A stretch of DNA of 64,000 nucleotides from Hedera helix (GCA_947179155.2 OX359275.1:36638808-36702807), one strand, 5' to 3'. Positions 1-11,570 are shown, counted from the first letter of the stretch. The notes: generated from the sequence alone by a model not told the origin. Numbers and translations are program-made.

Positions 1-3000
1 ATTTGTGACATTCCAAATTTTTACAAAATTTTCAAATGAGGATTTTGATTAATTTAGCAAAAGTTAATAGATAAAACCTAGCTTGAATGACATAATGTAT
101 TAAGAGTAATTAAATATGAATTATTATGTGATCAATGTGTTATAAATGGTATGTGTAGTTGAAATGGTACAGAAGGACTCTTGATGTAAATAAGGGTCTA
201 TAAAAAGTATAAAGACCAGTTATTTATGTAAAGTGTATAAGTGGCGTAACAAATTTTGAAATAAAAACAAATATGAATTTTGATGGTTGAATGGTAATGC
301 AAAGGATTAAAGATGAACGATTGATTGTAATGCTCACAATAGGGTAATTTGAAAAGAATTATGGTAAGACACTATGTTGTGTCAATAGGTAATAGATTGA
401 ATATGAGTATATAGATATTTGAGCAGATAAAGAAAGAAGAAGAGTTAAGTTAGAGAATTATGAAAATGAGGAAAACGTATATAAATTAAGCTTTAGTTAT
501 GTATATTAATAACTAGCTTAATGAATAGGTCTGGAAAGGCGAGAGTACGAGAATGATAAGGTAAGTCAGTATGTGTAGAAAATGAATAGCAGTTTGACTT
601 AATCGGTCTATTAAGAATTAACGGAATATTAAAAATTTGATATATGAATATATGGAATTACCAAAGAATTGATCTTAATTGATTGGAAAGAGGTAAATAT
701 CTATACGATGTGTATGTATACAAGGTAATACTCCTGAAAGTGAGTACAAGAAATTTAGTGTGCAAGTCTAATTTAAATTGGCGTATATATGCTAAGTAAT
801 GTACCAAAGAACGTAAAAGTCTTATAATGACTATATGAGCATAAAAAGGATAAATGTTAATGGATTTTGATAATCTCAGGGAGTTTTTGCTTTTTAGAAA
901 GCGGTTTAAAAAAAAAGTGAGCGTTTTGATTATTGGAGATGCCGATATTTGAAATTTATGAAATGTGGAACCAAGAAAGTAACGAGATATGTACTTTAAG
1001 GTTAAAAGAAAGTTATGTAATCGATTTTCGATTAAATGACTATTTAAGTCATAAAATGAGTTTACGTGAACGTAGTATGATGGAAAACGAATGGCCTAGT
1101 CGGTCGATTGGAAGAAGACTCAAGTTAAACGAGCATGAAACGAATTAATGAGAAGGAAATATAAAGATTGCCTTAAAAAGAAAATTAACTTGAAAAATTG
1201 AAAATCTAACAAATTGAAAAAATGACCAAGTTGCCCTCAACAATCTAGTTAATGACCATTGTGTCCTAAAGGATAAAATGACAAAAATACCCTTGACAAA
1301 TTAGGTAATGACCTATGTGTTCCAAGCATTGAAATGTCAAAAGTACCCTTGACTTAATGTGTGAAATGACCAAAAAACCATTGGGTTGATTTAACCATAG
1401 TTAAGCTTAGTTAACTTATATTGAGTTAACTCTCTTATATTACCAAGCTAGTGAGCTCTTCTTCCTCATTCTTGTTTGCTAAAATTTGAGCCCTAAGCGA
1501 GAGAGAGAGAAAAGTGAGGAAGCCATGGAAGAAAGAAGGAAAAGCTTGAAATTATGGAGCTAGGATGCTTAAATGATCAAGGAGCAAGAAGAAAAGAGAA
1601 AGAGCTTGTCATGAGGAAGCTCTCTATATAAGAAAGTTGGTCATCCAATAAGGTATAAAAATTTTCTAAGCTTGAAACTTTAAGTTATGTATGTCAATGT
1701 ATGTATTTGTGGTTAAATATATGATTTATGTAAGAAAATGTGGCTAGAATTGAAAGTTTATGGTTAAACTTTAATATATAAGGTTGAACATATATATATG
1801 AGGTTTATGTGTGTAAAAGATAACATGATAATGTTTAAAAGTATATAAATCATGATTTATGGAGAATCATGTGTTTATTCAAGCTAAAAATCATGATTTG
1901 TTGGCTAATCATATGTAATATGTTGGAAATTTTAATTAAAACCTAGCTAAGAAGGTTAAACATGTTTGAAACATGAGGAATTTTATACAAGATAGCTTCA
2001 AAGAATCACAAATGGTTGAGAAGCATGATATGTGAAAGTAAAGTTCAATATTATGCTATGATTTGTAATTAAACAAAATTGTAATCTGTAAAGTGCATTA
2101 GAAGGTGTACATAGAAGTTATGTGATTACACAAAGTGGTTAAATGTGTATGTGGTAGCTTATGTGGTGTGTTGAGTTTAAGATGTCAAGTTAAGTTAAGT
2201 TTTGAAATTTGAAAAGTTTACAAAGTTATTGAAAATGATACTAAAGGGTGATTTTTGACAATTTTAAAGAATTAAAGGTGAAATAAAGTTAAATGACATA
2301 ATTTTATGTAAATACACGTGTTTAGGTTGATTTAGAAATCAACGGATTGAAATTTAAATAAAAATGCTATTCGAACGATCGAAATCGATCGTTTCATCGT
2401 TTCGACCCTAAATGAATTTTAACGGACAAATATTGCTTCGTGCGAAGTTTTATGATTTTAAAAGTTTGGGCATGTCATATATGAACTTTATTGAGTGTTA
2501 GAATGAAGTTTTAAAGCAAATGACCAAAAATCACAAAGTTGATAAATAATACTTCTAACATCTATACCATGTGCGAAGCATGGGGTCTTATTATAAAGTT
2601 ATGAAATTATAAATATGGTTGATCAATATATTTTATTTTTATAATAAGAATAATAATTATTATTATATTATCTAATTAATTATTAAATCTTTCTTATACT
2701 CTATAATTATATTTATATTTTGATAATCGTAACAAATTTAAGTTAGGCAGGTAATTTTTATGATAGTTTTCTTTTCTTCTTAAATTATATTATCTTAGTG
2801 GTATATACTTTTAGTTAAACTTATATTATTGTATATATATTTAAATAAAAGAAATTAATTAATATTTTTTAAATGATCTTATTTTGATTGTTTTCTTGTA
2901 TAACTATATTCCGAATACATATTTTTTCTTTATAAAACTATGATATTAATTTTAATTTTTGAATATAAATAACAAATTAATATTAGATAGGATGATTTTT

Positions 3001-3171
3001 TTATAAAACTATCTAATTCTTTTGTTCTTCTAAACTATGATACTAATTTTAATTTGAATTGATAGACAATAAAAATTGTATTTTCTTATAAAAAAAGTCA
3101 AAGGCCAAACAAAAAAACCGAACTAACTAAACTAAAAAACGAAGGATGAACCAAATTGTACATCTATTTAA
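1..3171. other. Gene-free AT-rich region, probably LTR-retrotransposon derived
   Basis: No conserved reading frame is visible. The stretch begins with a TGTGACATTCC-like string at about 4, resembling the outer end of plant Ty3/gypsy LTRs. It contains a degenerate tandem array (1218-1390) and then a purine-rich leader-like stretch with a GAGAGAGAGA run (about 1498-1512). A short hairpin, CCATGTGCGAAGCATGGGG, lies near 2567-2584 and resembles the hairpins of the Helitron-like array at 16.8-18.6 kb. LTR origin is inference: neither end nor a target duplication could be fixed. Confidence 0.35.
1218..1390. repeat. Degenerate ~70-bp tandem repeat
   Basis: The phrase 'aaatgac(c/a)aaa-t-ccctt/ccctcaac...taatgacc-tgtgt' recurs about two and a half times, starting near 1218, 1276 and 1330. 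The copies are diverged. Arrays of this kind are common inside plant LTRs. Confidence 0.5.
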
Positions 3172-3511
3172 TATATACTTCATTTTTTTCATTATATAAA
3201 TTGTTTTAGAAGTGTTTTTTCTTTTTAAACTATAAGATATTTTACATATATTTAGGATAAAAAGTCCAATTATTTTTTATTTTATTATTAAAAATTAAGT
3301 GATTGAGAGAGATAATATACAGAGTAATTAATTAGTGTATGGATAACAATGAAATTTTAAATCAATATTAATTACTTAATAATAGTATTAGTAAGATTTT
3401 TTAATATGTAAAATTTTAAATTAATATTAATTATCTAATATTAGTATTAATATTTTTTTTAATATTTATGACTATATATTAAACGATTAATAAAAACGAG
3501 GAGGGAGTATA
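3172..3511. mobile_element. Possible MITE ending just upstream of the UGT promoter
   Basis: The right side carries 'gaggagggagtata' (about 3498-3511), the complement of the TACTCCCTCC-type terminus common in plant Stowaway/Tourist-like MITEs. A much weaker inverted match (tacttcattttttt) lies near 3175. The interior is very AT-rich and noncoding. The left boundary is uncertain, and the assignment rests mainly on the right end. Confidence 0.3.
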
Positions 3512-3525
3512 TAGAGAGATCTGCC

Positions 3526-3533
3526 TATAAAAG
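3526..3533 (+). promoter_or_regulatory. TATA box of the UGT gene
   Basis: TATAAAAG lies 45 bases before the UGT start codon. Transcription would begin around 3555-3560, leaving a leader of only about 20 bases. Confidence 0.6.
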
Positions 3534-3577
3534 TTCCTCTACTTCGTTTTCTTATAAATCTAACTCGATTTTAATCG

Positions 3578-5011
3578 ATGGCAAGAGTAGAGAGAGAAAG
3601 ATATGTGGGTTCTCTTCTCAATGATGGTGGTTCAACTCCACATATTGTCTTGTTCCCATTCATGTCAAAAGGTCACACCATCCCTCTGCTCCACCTAACC
3701 CATCTCCTCCTCCGCCGTGGCGCCACGGTCACATTCTTCACCACCCCCGCCAACCACCCCTTCATCTCCAATTCTCTCTCCTCCACAACCGCCTCTATCA
3801 TTACCCTTCCATTCCCCGAAAACGTCGATGGACTACCATCAGGCATAGAGAGCACAGACAAACTCCCCTCTATGTCTCTCTTTTTTCCATTTGCGACCTC
3901 CACAAAACTAATGAAACCCGATTTCGAAAATGCATTAAGCACCCTCCCACATGTAACTTTCATGGTAACTGATGGCTTCCTAGGCTGGACCCTCGATTCG
4001 GCCTCCAAATTTGGTATTCCCCGGCTAGTAACGTTTGGTTTTAACAATTACATTAGCGTGATAAACCGAGAAGTATCAATGAGCCAGCTTCTTATGCGGA
4101 CTGAATCAGACGATGAATTATTTCAAGTCCCGAGCTTTCCATGGATTAAGCTCACAAGAAATGATTTTGACCCGCCTTTCACTGACCGTGAACCTAAAGG
4201 TCCTTACTTTGAGTTCGTTATGGAGCAAGTCATTGCCACATCCAAAAGCTACGGTGTTATAGTGAACAGTTTCTATGAGCTTGAGCCTAAGTTTTTGGAA
4301 TACTGGAACAGTGAATCCCACCCAAAAGCATGGTGCGTTGGGCCTCTTTGTATGGCAGAACCACCAAAAGAAACGAGCCAAAAGCCACCGTGGGTGAAGT
4401 GGCTAGACCAGAAGCTAGAACAGGGGAGTCGCCCGGTTCTTTACGTGGCATTTGGGTCTCAAGCGGAGATATCAAGGGAACAGATTGAGGAAATGAAGAT
4501 TGGGCTAGATAAATCAGGGGTGAATTTTTTTTGGGTGGTGGGGAAAAACGAGAATGCATTGGATGATGGGTATGAAGAGAGGGTGAAGGGTAGAGGAATT
4601 GTGGTGAGAGAATGGGTTGAGCAAAGGGAGATATTAGGGCACGAGATTGTGAAAGGGTTTTTAAGTCATTGCGGGTGGAACTCGGCGTTGGAGAGTATAT
4701 ACGCCAAGGTGCCGATACTGGCGTGGCCGATGATGGCGGACCAGCCGCTGAATGCGAGGATGGTGGTGGAAGAGATAAAGGTGGGGCTAAGGGTGGAGAC
4801 GTGTGATGGGACGGTGAGAGGGTTTGTGAAGGGGGAGGGTTTGGAGAAGATGGTGAGGGAATTAATGGAGGGTGAGACGGGGAAGGTGGTGAGGAAGAAG
4901 GTGGCGGAGGTTGGGGAGGCGGCAGTTAAGGCGATGGAGGAAGGCGGGTCTTCGTGGCGGACCTTAAATGAGCTAATAGAGGAGATTCATGCGTGGAGAA
5001 AGAGTTGCTAA
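3578..5011 (+). CDS. UDP-glycosyltransferase, UGT90A-like
   Basis: Single-exon family 1 glycosyltransferase of 477 residues, the usual length. It would transfer a sugar, most likely glucose from UDP-glucose, to a small acceptor such as a phenolic or hormone in the cytosol. The N-terminal acceptor half contains the GHTIP motif with the expected catalytic His33, and Asp132 in the MVTDGF motif is the partner that activates it. The C-terminal half has a complete 44-residue PSPG box at 346-389, starting WVEQREILGH, containing HCGWNS and ending in Gln389, the residue usually associated with UDP-glucose preference. Overall wording (PFMSKGHTIPLLHL, WPMMADQPLNAR) resembles the UGT90A group; the acceptor cannot be read from sequence. 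ATG at 3578 is preceded by a TATA box and no upstream ATG. The coding strand is pyrimidine-rich early and purine-rich late. The frame is intact. Confidence 0.93.
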   Translation: MARVERERYVGSLLNDGGSTPHIVLFPFMSKGHTIPLLHLTHLLLRRGATVTFFTTPANHPFISNSLSSTTASIITLPFPENVDGLPSGIESTDKLPSMSLFFPFATSTKLMKPDFENALSTLPHVTFMVTDGFLGWTLDSASKFGIPRLVTFGFNNYISVINREVSMSQLLMRTESDDELFQVPSFPWIKLTRNDFDPPFTDREPKGPYFEFVMEQVIATSKSYGVIVNSFYELEPKFLEYWNSESHPKAWCVGPLCMAEPPKETSQKPPWVKWLDQKLEQGSRPVLYVAFGSQAEISREQIEEMKIGLDKSGVNFFWVVGKNENALDDGYEERVKGRGIVVREWVEQREILGHEIVKGFLSHCGWNSALESIYAKVPILAWPMMADQPLNARMVVEEIKVGLRVETCDGTVRGFVKGEGLEKMVRELMEGETGKVVRKKVAEVGEAAVKAMEEGGSSWRTLNELIEEIHAWRKSC

Positions 5012-5606
5012 ATTAATATTACCGCCGTTTCTAATTATAAGATTATTATTAGTTTTTTAAAAATTAATATAAATTTATTTGATTTATGTTAATTTAATTA
5101 TAAATATTATAAATTATTTAAAAATATTATTAATTATAAGATTTATTATTTTTAAAAATTAATTAAATTATGTCAACTTTAAATTAAAAAATTAATAATA
5201 ATCTTATGAGGAATTATTATATTTTGCAGCAACTTTTTTGACCTCCCGGTGAAACTCCTACGTCGGACTGCATTTACTATATTGTAACCATCTTTCTTGC
5301 CTTTTTCTTTATCGAGGCAAATCTCCTTCCTTAGAATAATGAATATGGTTGGTATCTGAATTGAGTAGCTGTGAAATTAATGATACAATTCGATTGGCAA
5401 CACAAGTATGTTAATTTAGCCGTCGGTTAGCTATGTTGCTAAGTTCCTCTCTCAATCTTAAAATCGCCACCACATCCAAAATACAATCCCAACAATTTCA
5501 AAGAGTTAATCTTGATATACTAATAGTTTACAAACAAACTCCCAATTACTGGAATACAATTAGATATTTTATCACAATACCAAAAGTTACTTAATGGGTA
5601 ATTGTG
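5012..5606. other. Intergenic, UGT 3' side
   Basis: AT-rich 3' flank. It contains repeated 'attattagttttttaaaaattaat'-like strings up to about 5210, then mixed sequence without a conserved reading frame. No RNA gene was recognised. Confidence 0.5.
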
Positions 5607-5863
5607 TAACCGTGGCTTCCAACTCGTACTTCAATAGAACAGCTCAAGGGCTTACATATGTGTCTAGGGTCTAGCAAGAAATGGTGGTTAATTGTGATTT
5701 GTTCTTCATCCTATCTTAGGCTCACAAGTCATGTTCAAAGTTCAGACCACATTCGTATAGGATGAAGAACAAATCACAACCACCATCTCTTGCTAGACCC
5801 TAGACAAATATATGTAAGCCCTTTAGCTGTTATATTGAAGTACAAGTTGGAAGCCATGGTTAA
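5607..5863. repeat. Long inverted repeat: ~107-bp arms, 42-bp loop
   Basis: The left arm (5607-5714) and right arm (5757-5863) are reverse complements over almost their full length, with scattered mismatches and a short gap (for example ggcttccaac against gttggaagcc at the outer side, and catcctat against ataggatg at the inner side). A transcript would fold into a long near-perfect hairpin. No reading frame spans it. It could be a foldback element, an inverted duplication, or a source of small RNAs. Confidence 0.85.
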
Positions 5864-6189
5864 CTCTGGCTTCTTCCTATACTCATCTAAGATAGACACT
5901 AAAAACCAGATCATTTCAGGTATAAGTTATCACAAGAAATTGTCATAAAGCAGAAATACCTCTTCCACTGAGAATAGCACAAAATCCCTTTTCCAATAGA
6001 TTGGCTGTGAATAAAAACATCACTAAAAAGTGATTACGTCAAACGGAAATAGTGAGACCGTCACAACGAATTTTCTCAACTAATACAGTTTCCACCACAA
6101 AAAAAGGGGCATGTCAATTTAACATATGGTCTAAACATATTTAGGGAAGATCATACAATAATACAAAGGAGAAAATGATGTTCACAAAT

Positions 6190-9100
6190 TTAATTCTTCA
6201 CACTGTTGTTCTCCAGTTCCCTCCTCAGCTGCAGAGAGAAGTCATCACTGACATCATCGTCATCCCAATCATCTTCCCATTGCTGTGTTGTTTCCTTTTC
6301 TTCTTTCTCATCCCACTCTGCCAAGATCAATAAAATATAGCAATCAAGTAAATGGAGAGTTCCCTAATTTCTAATACAAGTGAACTAGGATTTAGGGATA
6401 ACAAGTTAAAAGTTAAAAATGCTGGACAGAAATTGGCATTAAATGTTCACTTCTTATCAGAAAGTAGTTCATAAGAAGAATGGCCCTATTTGTGTTCAGA
6501 CTATTTATAATATAATTGTCTTTTGAGCAATAACTGATTTTGGGCAATTTGTTTCACCTTTTAGGAGAAAATAAGTATTTTTGGCCAAAAAACAACAATA
6601 AGGGGAAAGGATGTTTTTCTTTGGATTATTTAAAGAGCGCTTATTGGAGTTCATATTTATTAGACTATTCTCCGCTCATACAACAATAATAATATCAAGC
6701 GTCCCTAAATAATTACAATATCATTTATTACCATAAAATTGATAAACCAAATAAACAACAAATTTTAGCAATTATTTAGTATTAATTCTGCAATTAATTT
6801 CCGTTGAAACAAACCAACCTTCCTGATTATTTAAGCAATAACCCATAAGCACTTATAACTCCAGTAAAATCACACTTTTAACAATTATTTTAGCGGTTTA
6901 ATATATGTTTTGGTCACTGTATTTGTATTAGTGGTCAATTTTCATTATGGTTACCAACTCTTTTTTTGTTACAAAAACATTACTATACTAGAAAAAAATT
7001 ACAAAATGGTCAGTACTTAACATTCCGTCCAAAAAAGTGGATGAAAATACTAAGTAGACTAATGACTAGTGATGTGGCTTTGACAGATGGCATGATAATG
7101 CATGTGTTAAAAAAATATCATTTTACAACTATTTAAATTATTTTATTAAGTTACGAGGGCTTAAATATAATAACACATTACTTTTTAAAATTTAAAGATA
7201 AAAAACACAATAAACATTTGAAATCTAATCATTCATCTCAACCATTTCAATCACAATAAACATCTCAAAGCCCTACCTTATCATAATCCCTCAAAAAGTT
7301 AGCAGAGAGAGAAAGTTCATCATAATCCCTCAAAAAGTTAACAGAGAGAGAAAGTTCATCATCGATTTGATCAATCAATCCACCTACCTAGCCGCTGGCA
7401 AGATCTGTGAATAAACTGAACTCTTCACTTCCATTATTTATGCTTGAAAAGCTATGAGCTTGACGATTCTGCCGGAGCTGAATGACGACATATTCTACTG
7501 TGTTTTTACGGCCATGGTTGATTACTCCAAGGATGATGTTTTATAGCTAATCAAGAAATTTGGGGCTTTTCTCACAATCAAGATTTCAAATCTCTTCCAT
7601 GGCCTGGTCCTTTTTTTAAACTTCTCTCCTTTACATTTATGCATATTAATATGTGTATACACAATGTTGATTCAGATCTAAGAGGTGATTCATCCAAAAA
7701 ATTGATCCTTTAATCTATTTTAGGGCTAGTTATAGATGATAGGATATCATAGTAATTTATGGTTTTGTGATTTGAGTTTTACGTATTGTATTGCTGATTT
7801 TTTAGATTAGAGATTTTGGGAATTTTTTTGAAAATGATAAATGTGTTGAACCTATTGGTTGTGTTTAACATATGTATTAGTTGAATAAATCATCATTTGA
7901 ACATGATAAATGTTTGAGATTTTTTAATTTTGAAATTTCTGATTTCATGATAGTAGATGAAGATGATTGGGAAAAATGATTATATATATATATTTATTTA
8001 TGTATTCAAGCCCTCTTTACTTAATAAAATAATTTAAATAATTGTAAAATGATATTTTTTTTAACACAAGCATTATCATGCCACCTGTTAGTCTACTAAG
8101 CATTTTCGTCCACTTTTTTGGATGGAATGTTAAGTAATGATCATTTTGTAATTTTTTTCAAGTATAGTAATGTGCTTGTCACAAAAAAAGAGTCGGTAAT
8201 CACAATGAAAATCGACTCCTAGTACAGTCATCAAAACATATATTAACCTTTATTTTAGTTGAAAAAACAGGACAATAGAAAAGGTAAATGCAACCAAAAT
8301 GGTGAACCCAAAAAAAATATGACGGAGTTACAAACACAAGCTTCTGCACGCCAGTGATAGCTGTTATAACCAGACTGGTCTAACATTGGTAGAAACAAAA
8401 TAGCTGAAATATTCAAAGCATAACCGATGTGCGTTTGAGATATAATAGCAACATACTGGAATATCATGCCATATACTTGTTACTCATCTGTCTCACACAT
8501 TTAGTGACAAATGGAAACCTCTAAGTTTCTATGCTAATTAAACAGAGTTTTTTTTTTAATTTTTTTGTAGAATTGTTTCAACTTGTTTTATTTCTTTCAT
8601 TCTTTCTGCAAGCATTCTAGAAAGATTACTTTCTGACTTATGTGCCCGGACACATTGATGCTCTCTTGATGGAGGCAGGACTCATAAAACTTCTCAAACC
8701 AAGTAATACGGCCATCAGTATTGCCTCCAGGCTATGCAAGTGGTCCTGACTGCAGGAATAAACCATCTGCTTATGAGTTGGCTTTCACACAGGCCCTTTT
8801 TTTTTTTTTTTTTAATAAAAGATTAAGCTTCTACACAGTACTATCACTTTTCAATTTATATTCGTGTGAATATTTCTCCCTGAGGCTACACAATGTACGA
8901 GTAGTTGCACATGTGAGTATTGGTTACCACCCTTGCTCAACAACCACTATCTTTTCAGATAAAAGAAATTTAATAGAAAAAAGTAAGATAACAACAAATG
9001 GGGCCAAATTTTTTGGGTTGTTGAAGGAGGGACAATCACAAGATACATGATGGGTATTTTATTTTATTTTTGGGAGGGGGTTGGGGGATACAGTCCGAAT

Positions 9101-10345
9101 GAAGCACAAACCCAATCTCTATGGAAATTCGAAGCACAGTCCCCTGAAAGCCTCTTCATTGCCCCCATAGCCCACACAAGAAGAGAGCGAGAAGCAACTC
9201 TCCCATTAGTGTCAATATTGTAATATTGTTAAAGATCATGAAATTTCAGTCCATCCAAATGCTCAATGGATTGTGAAGCATACACAACATAGAGGACATT
9301 TCCAAATTTAATTCCTCTAAAACCTCGAAAACCTGATCAGTGGCAAATGGACAGCTTTGCTGCTACAAAGTCACCCCCAACAGCAGCCATCTAAAGCGCA
9401 CGTACACTTTATGACTACACACCAATTGGAAACTGATTACCTCAAGTCATTATACCCCTACAAGGGTTTATCAACCTTTGCCAATCTTATACTCAATCTA
9501 ATCCTATGTGACCCTTGCACCTTCTTTTCATAACCTATCACCATATTCTCATTCAGCTATCTACACAAAAAAATCATAATTATCTCAAACTCAAAAGTGT
9601 TATACATGCATTTAAAGTCTTACATGGCAGCTTCCAAATGAAGAAAAACATGGTGAATTGATGACTACCTGATGCGGAGCAAAAGAAGATCACGACAGTT
9701 ATTTGTTATCATCTTCATTTTGTATCATTATTCACAGAAAACTACTTTGGTAATTAATGAAATTATTTATTAATTATATTAGGTAGGCACTTAGTTATAA
9801 TCATAGTGGTAGAATATTAGGAGGAGTTCTTTCGTTATAAAATTAGGCTTTTTACTTATTTTCCAAGTTTTAGTTTTTCTATATAAGCATTAAAAATCCT
9901 TCATCATTTTATAGAGTTGGATAAATTATTGATTTGAGATTAAAGCATTGACCTTCTTCGTGTGAGCATGTATGGCCACATATGCCAGATGCCAATACGC
10001 AAATTTAAAAAATTCAGAATGAAAGTATAATACTATTAGTTAGAATGAAGCATGATGCCACTACAAAAGTGATTTGCAGATCAGCTTCTTTATTAGAGAG
10101 ACCAAACCCTATTTCAAATCCTCGAGACACCTTCACAAAGATAACAAATAACAATAGCAATACCAAGAAAAACTTACTGTAAGCATAAAGTCATAAAGTA
10201 ATAGAATTCAGAAAATAAATACGAAGCACACAAAAAAAATCCCAGAATAATTACCTTCATTGATCTCAAACTCTTCAAACTCATCATCATCTTCAAACAA
10301 ATCGATCTTTGGGTCTTCAGTGGTTTCTTTAGTTTCCTTCTCCAT
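6190..10345 (-). CDS. DSS1: 26S proteasome complex subunit DSS1/SEM1
   Basis: Small acidic protein of 72 residues from two exons: 10345-10255 and 6317-6190. The 91-nt and 128-nt exons join in frame across a GT-AG intron of 3,937 bases. Exon 1 encodes MEKETKETTEDPKIDLFEDD and continues with the acidic stretch to EFEINE; exon 2 continues EWDEKEE and contains QQWEDDWDDDDVSDDFS followed by the LQLRRELE helix. The DLFEDDDEFEEF and W-E-D-D-W-D-D-D-D blocks are the signature of DSS1/SEM1, a subunit of the proteasome lid that also binds BRCA2 and TREX-2 complexes in other eukaryotes. Length matches the family (about 70-75). The acceptor reads ggcag and the donor gtaatt. The intron is about 18 times longer than the coding sequence and contains a Mutator-like element. 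The rest of the intron shows no conserved coding. Confidence 0.93.
6894..8249. mobile_element. Mutator-like (Pack-MULE/MITE-type) element in the DSS1 intron
   Basis: A 1,356-bp element flanked by perfect 9-bp direct repeats TTATTTTAG (6885-6893 and 8250-8258), the target duplication size of Mutator-like transposons. Long terminal inverted repeats run from about 6894-7157 and 8003-8249; the outer ends read CGGTTTAATATATG and, on the other strand, AGGTTAATATATG. No transposase frame is present, so it is non-autonomous. The interior (about 7260-7620) is richer in G+C than the arms and holds a 39-bp tandem duplication (from 7281) and a short ATG frame (7454-7546), so it may be a captured genomic fragment. 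Confidence 0.85.
7281..7358. repeat. 39-bp tandem duplication inside the MULE
   Basis: Two adjacent copies begin 'tcataatccctcaaaaagtt' and differ at one base (agcagag against aacagag). They lie in the non-TIR interior of the element. Confidence 0.85.
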
Positions 10346-10861
10346 CTTAATTGCCCGAAGAAACCTTCATTAATCACCCAAAATATTAAAACTCTGAATT
10401 TATCAGTTTACCAGAACAGTAAGCCTCATACAAATCATTAAACCCTAAAGGGTAAGAAATATACACTCCTAAAACCCTAGATCGGCTAATCATATACCCT
10501 GAATATGGAACCAATTTATAAATACAGTAAATAAAACCAGAAACATACAATTTTAAAATATACTTGCGCAGGGAGACAGAATCAGCGCGAGTTTTACAGC
10601 TTCTATTGTCGTGTACTCGTGTTTAGTTTTATTTATCTCGATAGTAGACGACGCACTATTTGTTTATTTTACATATTTGTCCCTACTGGACTTGTTCCAA
10701 TTTTCGTAAAAATTGGGGTACATCAAACATAAATCTATACCCTTCCCCTCCACATGAAAATTTTAGGAAATTAATTTATATAAATTTTAGATTTTAAAAT
10801 TCAAGGAATTTTTTGAAATCTAATCAAGTATCTATTACTTATTAACGATCTTTTATATGAT
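10346..10861. promoter_or_regulatory. DSS1 upstream region
   Basis: Upstream of DSS1 on the minus strand. Leader and promoter are expected between 10346 and about 10650. No clear TATA box was identified, which fits a housekeeping gene. Beyond 10750 the sequence becomes AT-rich repeat. Confidence 0.4.
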
Positions 10862-11095
10862 TCAAGTAGAATAGTTTGGTTGATCTTGAATTGAACTGAG
10901 TTGTTGACTCATATATATTAAATATAACTTATTATTATTTAAAATAATTTATTATTTATTATAATAACATAAATAATTATTTTTTGTATAAGTCAATTGA
11001 GAGAATTTGATTGGTCTTGAACTCAGTTGACTCATATATATTAAATATAAATTATTATTATTTAAAATAATATAATAATAATATTTGCTAAATTA
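10862..11095. repeat. Direct repeat, two copies of ~110-125 bp
   Basis: The string around 'gactcatatatattaaatata' followed by 'ttattattatttaaaata' occurs at about 10909 and again at about 11031, each preceded by a similar 'ttg(g)ttgatcttgaa' phrase. The copies are diverged. Confidence 0.7.
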
Positions 11096-11109
11096 TTTGT
11101 ATTCTCATT

Positions 11110-11570
11110 GATATTTTATTTTTTATAAAATTTTATCATTTAATTACAAGATCAGTATCTCTATAATTTATGATATTTTAATATTTTATTTGGATATGTC
11201 ATATTAGAGTCATAATTAAATATTACACCTCCCTTTGTATGTGTACCCCCTCCCCTGATATTTTATTTTTATGAAGTTTTATCATTCAATTACAAGATCA
11301 GTATCTCTATAATTTATGATATTTTAATATTTTATTTGGACATATCATATTAGAGTCATAATTAAATATTACACCTCCTTTGTATGTGTACCCCCCCCCC
11401 CCCCCCTCGATATTTTATTTTTATGAAGTTTTATCATTCAATTATAAGATCAATATTTTTATAATTTATGATATTTTATTTGGACATATCATATTAGAGT
11501 CATAATTAAATATTACACCTCCCTTTGTATGTGGTCTCCCCCGCCGCCCCCCCCCCCCCCCCCCCCCCCC
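11110..11570. repeat. Three ~150-bp tandem repeats ending in poly-C tracts
   Basis: Units start with gatattttatt at 11110, 11257 and 11409. Each contains 'tatcattcaattacaagatc' (with variants) and 'agagtcataattaaatatta' and ends in a C-rich segment. The C segment is short and interrupted in unit 1, a run of 16 C in unit 2 (11391-11406), and CCCCCGCCG followed by 24 C in unit 3 (11547-11570). A poly-A run follows the last unit. Confidence 0.9.

Noticed and set aside
933..1148. 71-codon frame near the left end
   Set aside because: It begins at TTG, lies in LTR-like repeat and has no recognisable similarity.
8721..9050. 109-codon frame inside the DSS1 intron
   Set aside because: It opens at a TTG, crosses a long T homopolymer and shows no conserved domain.
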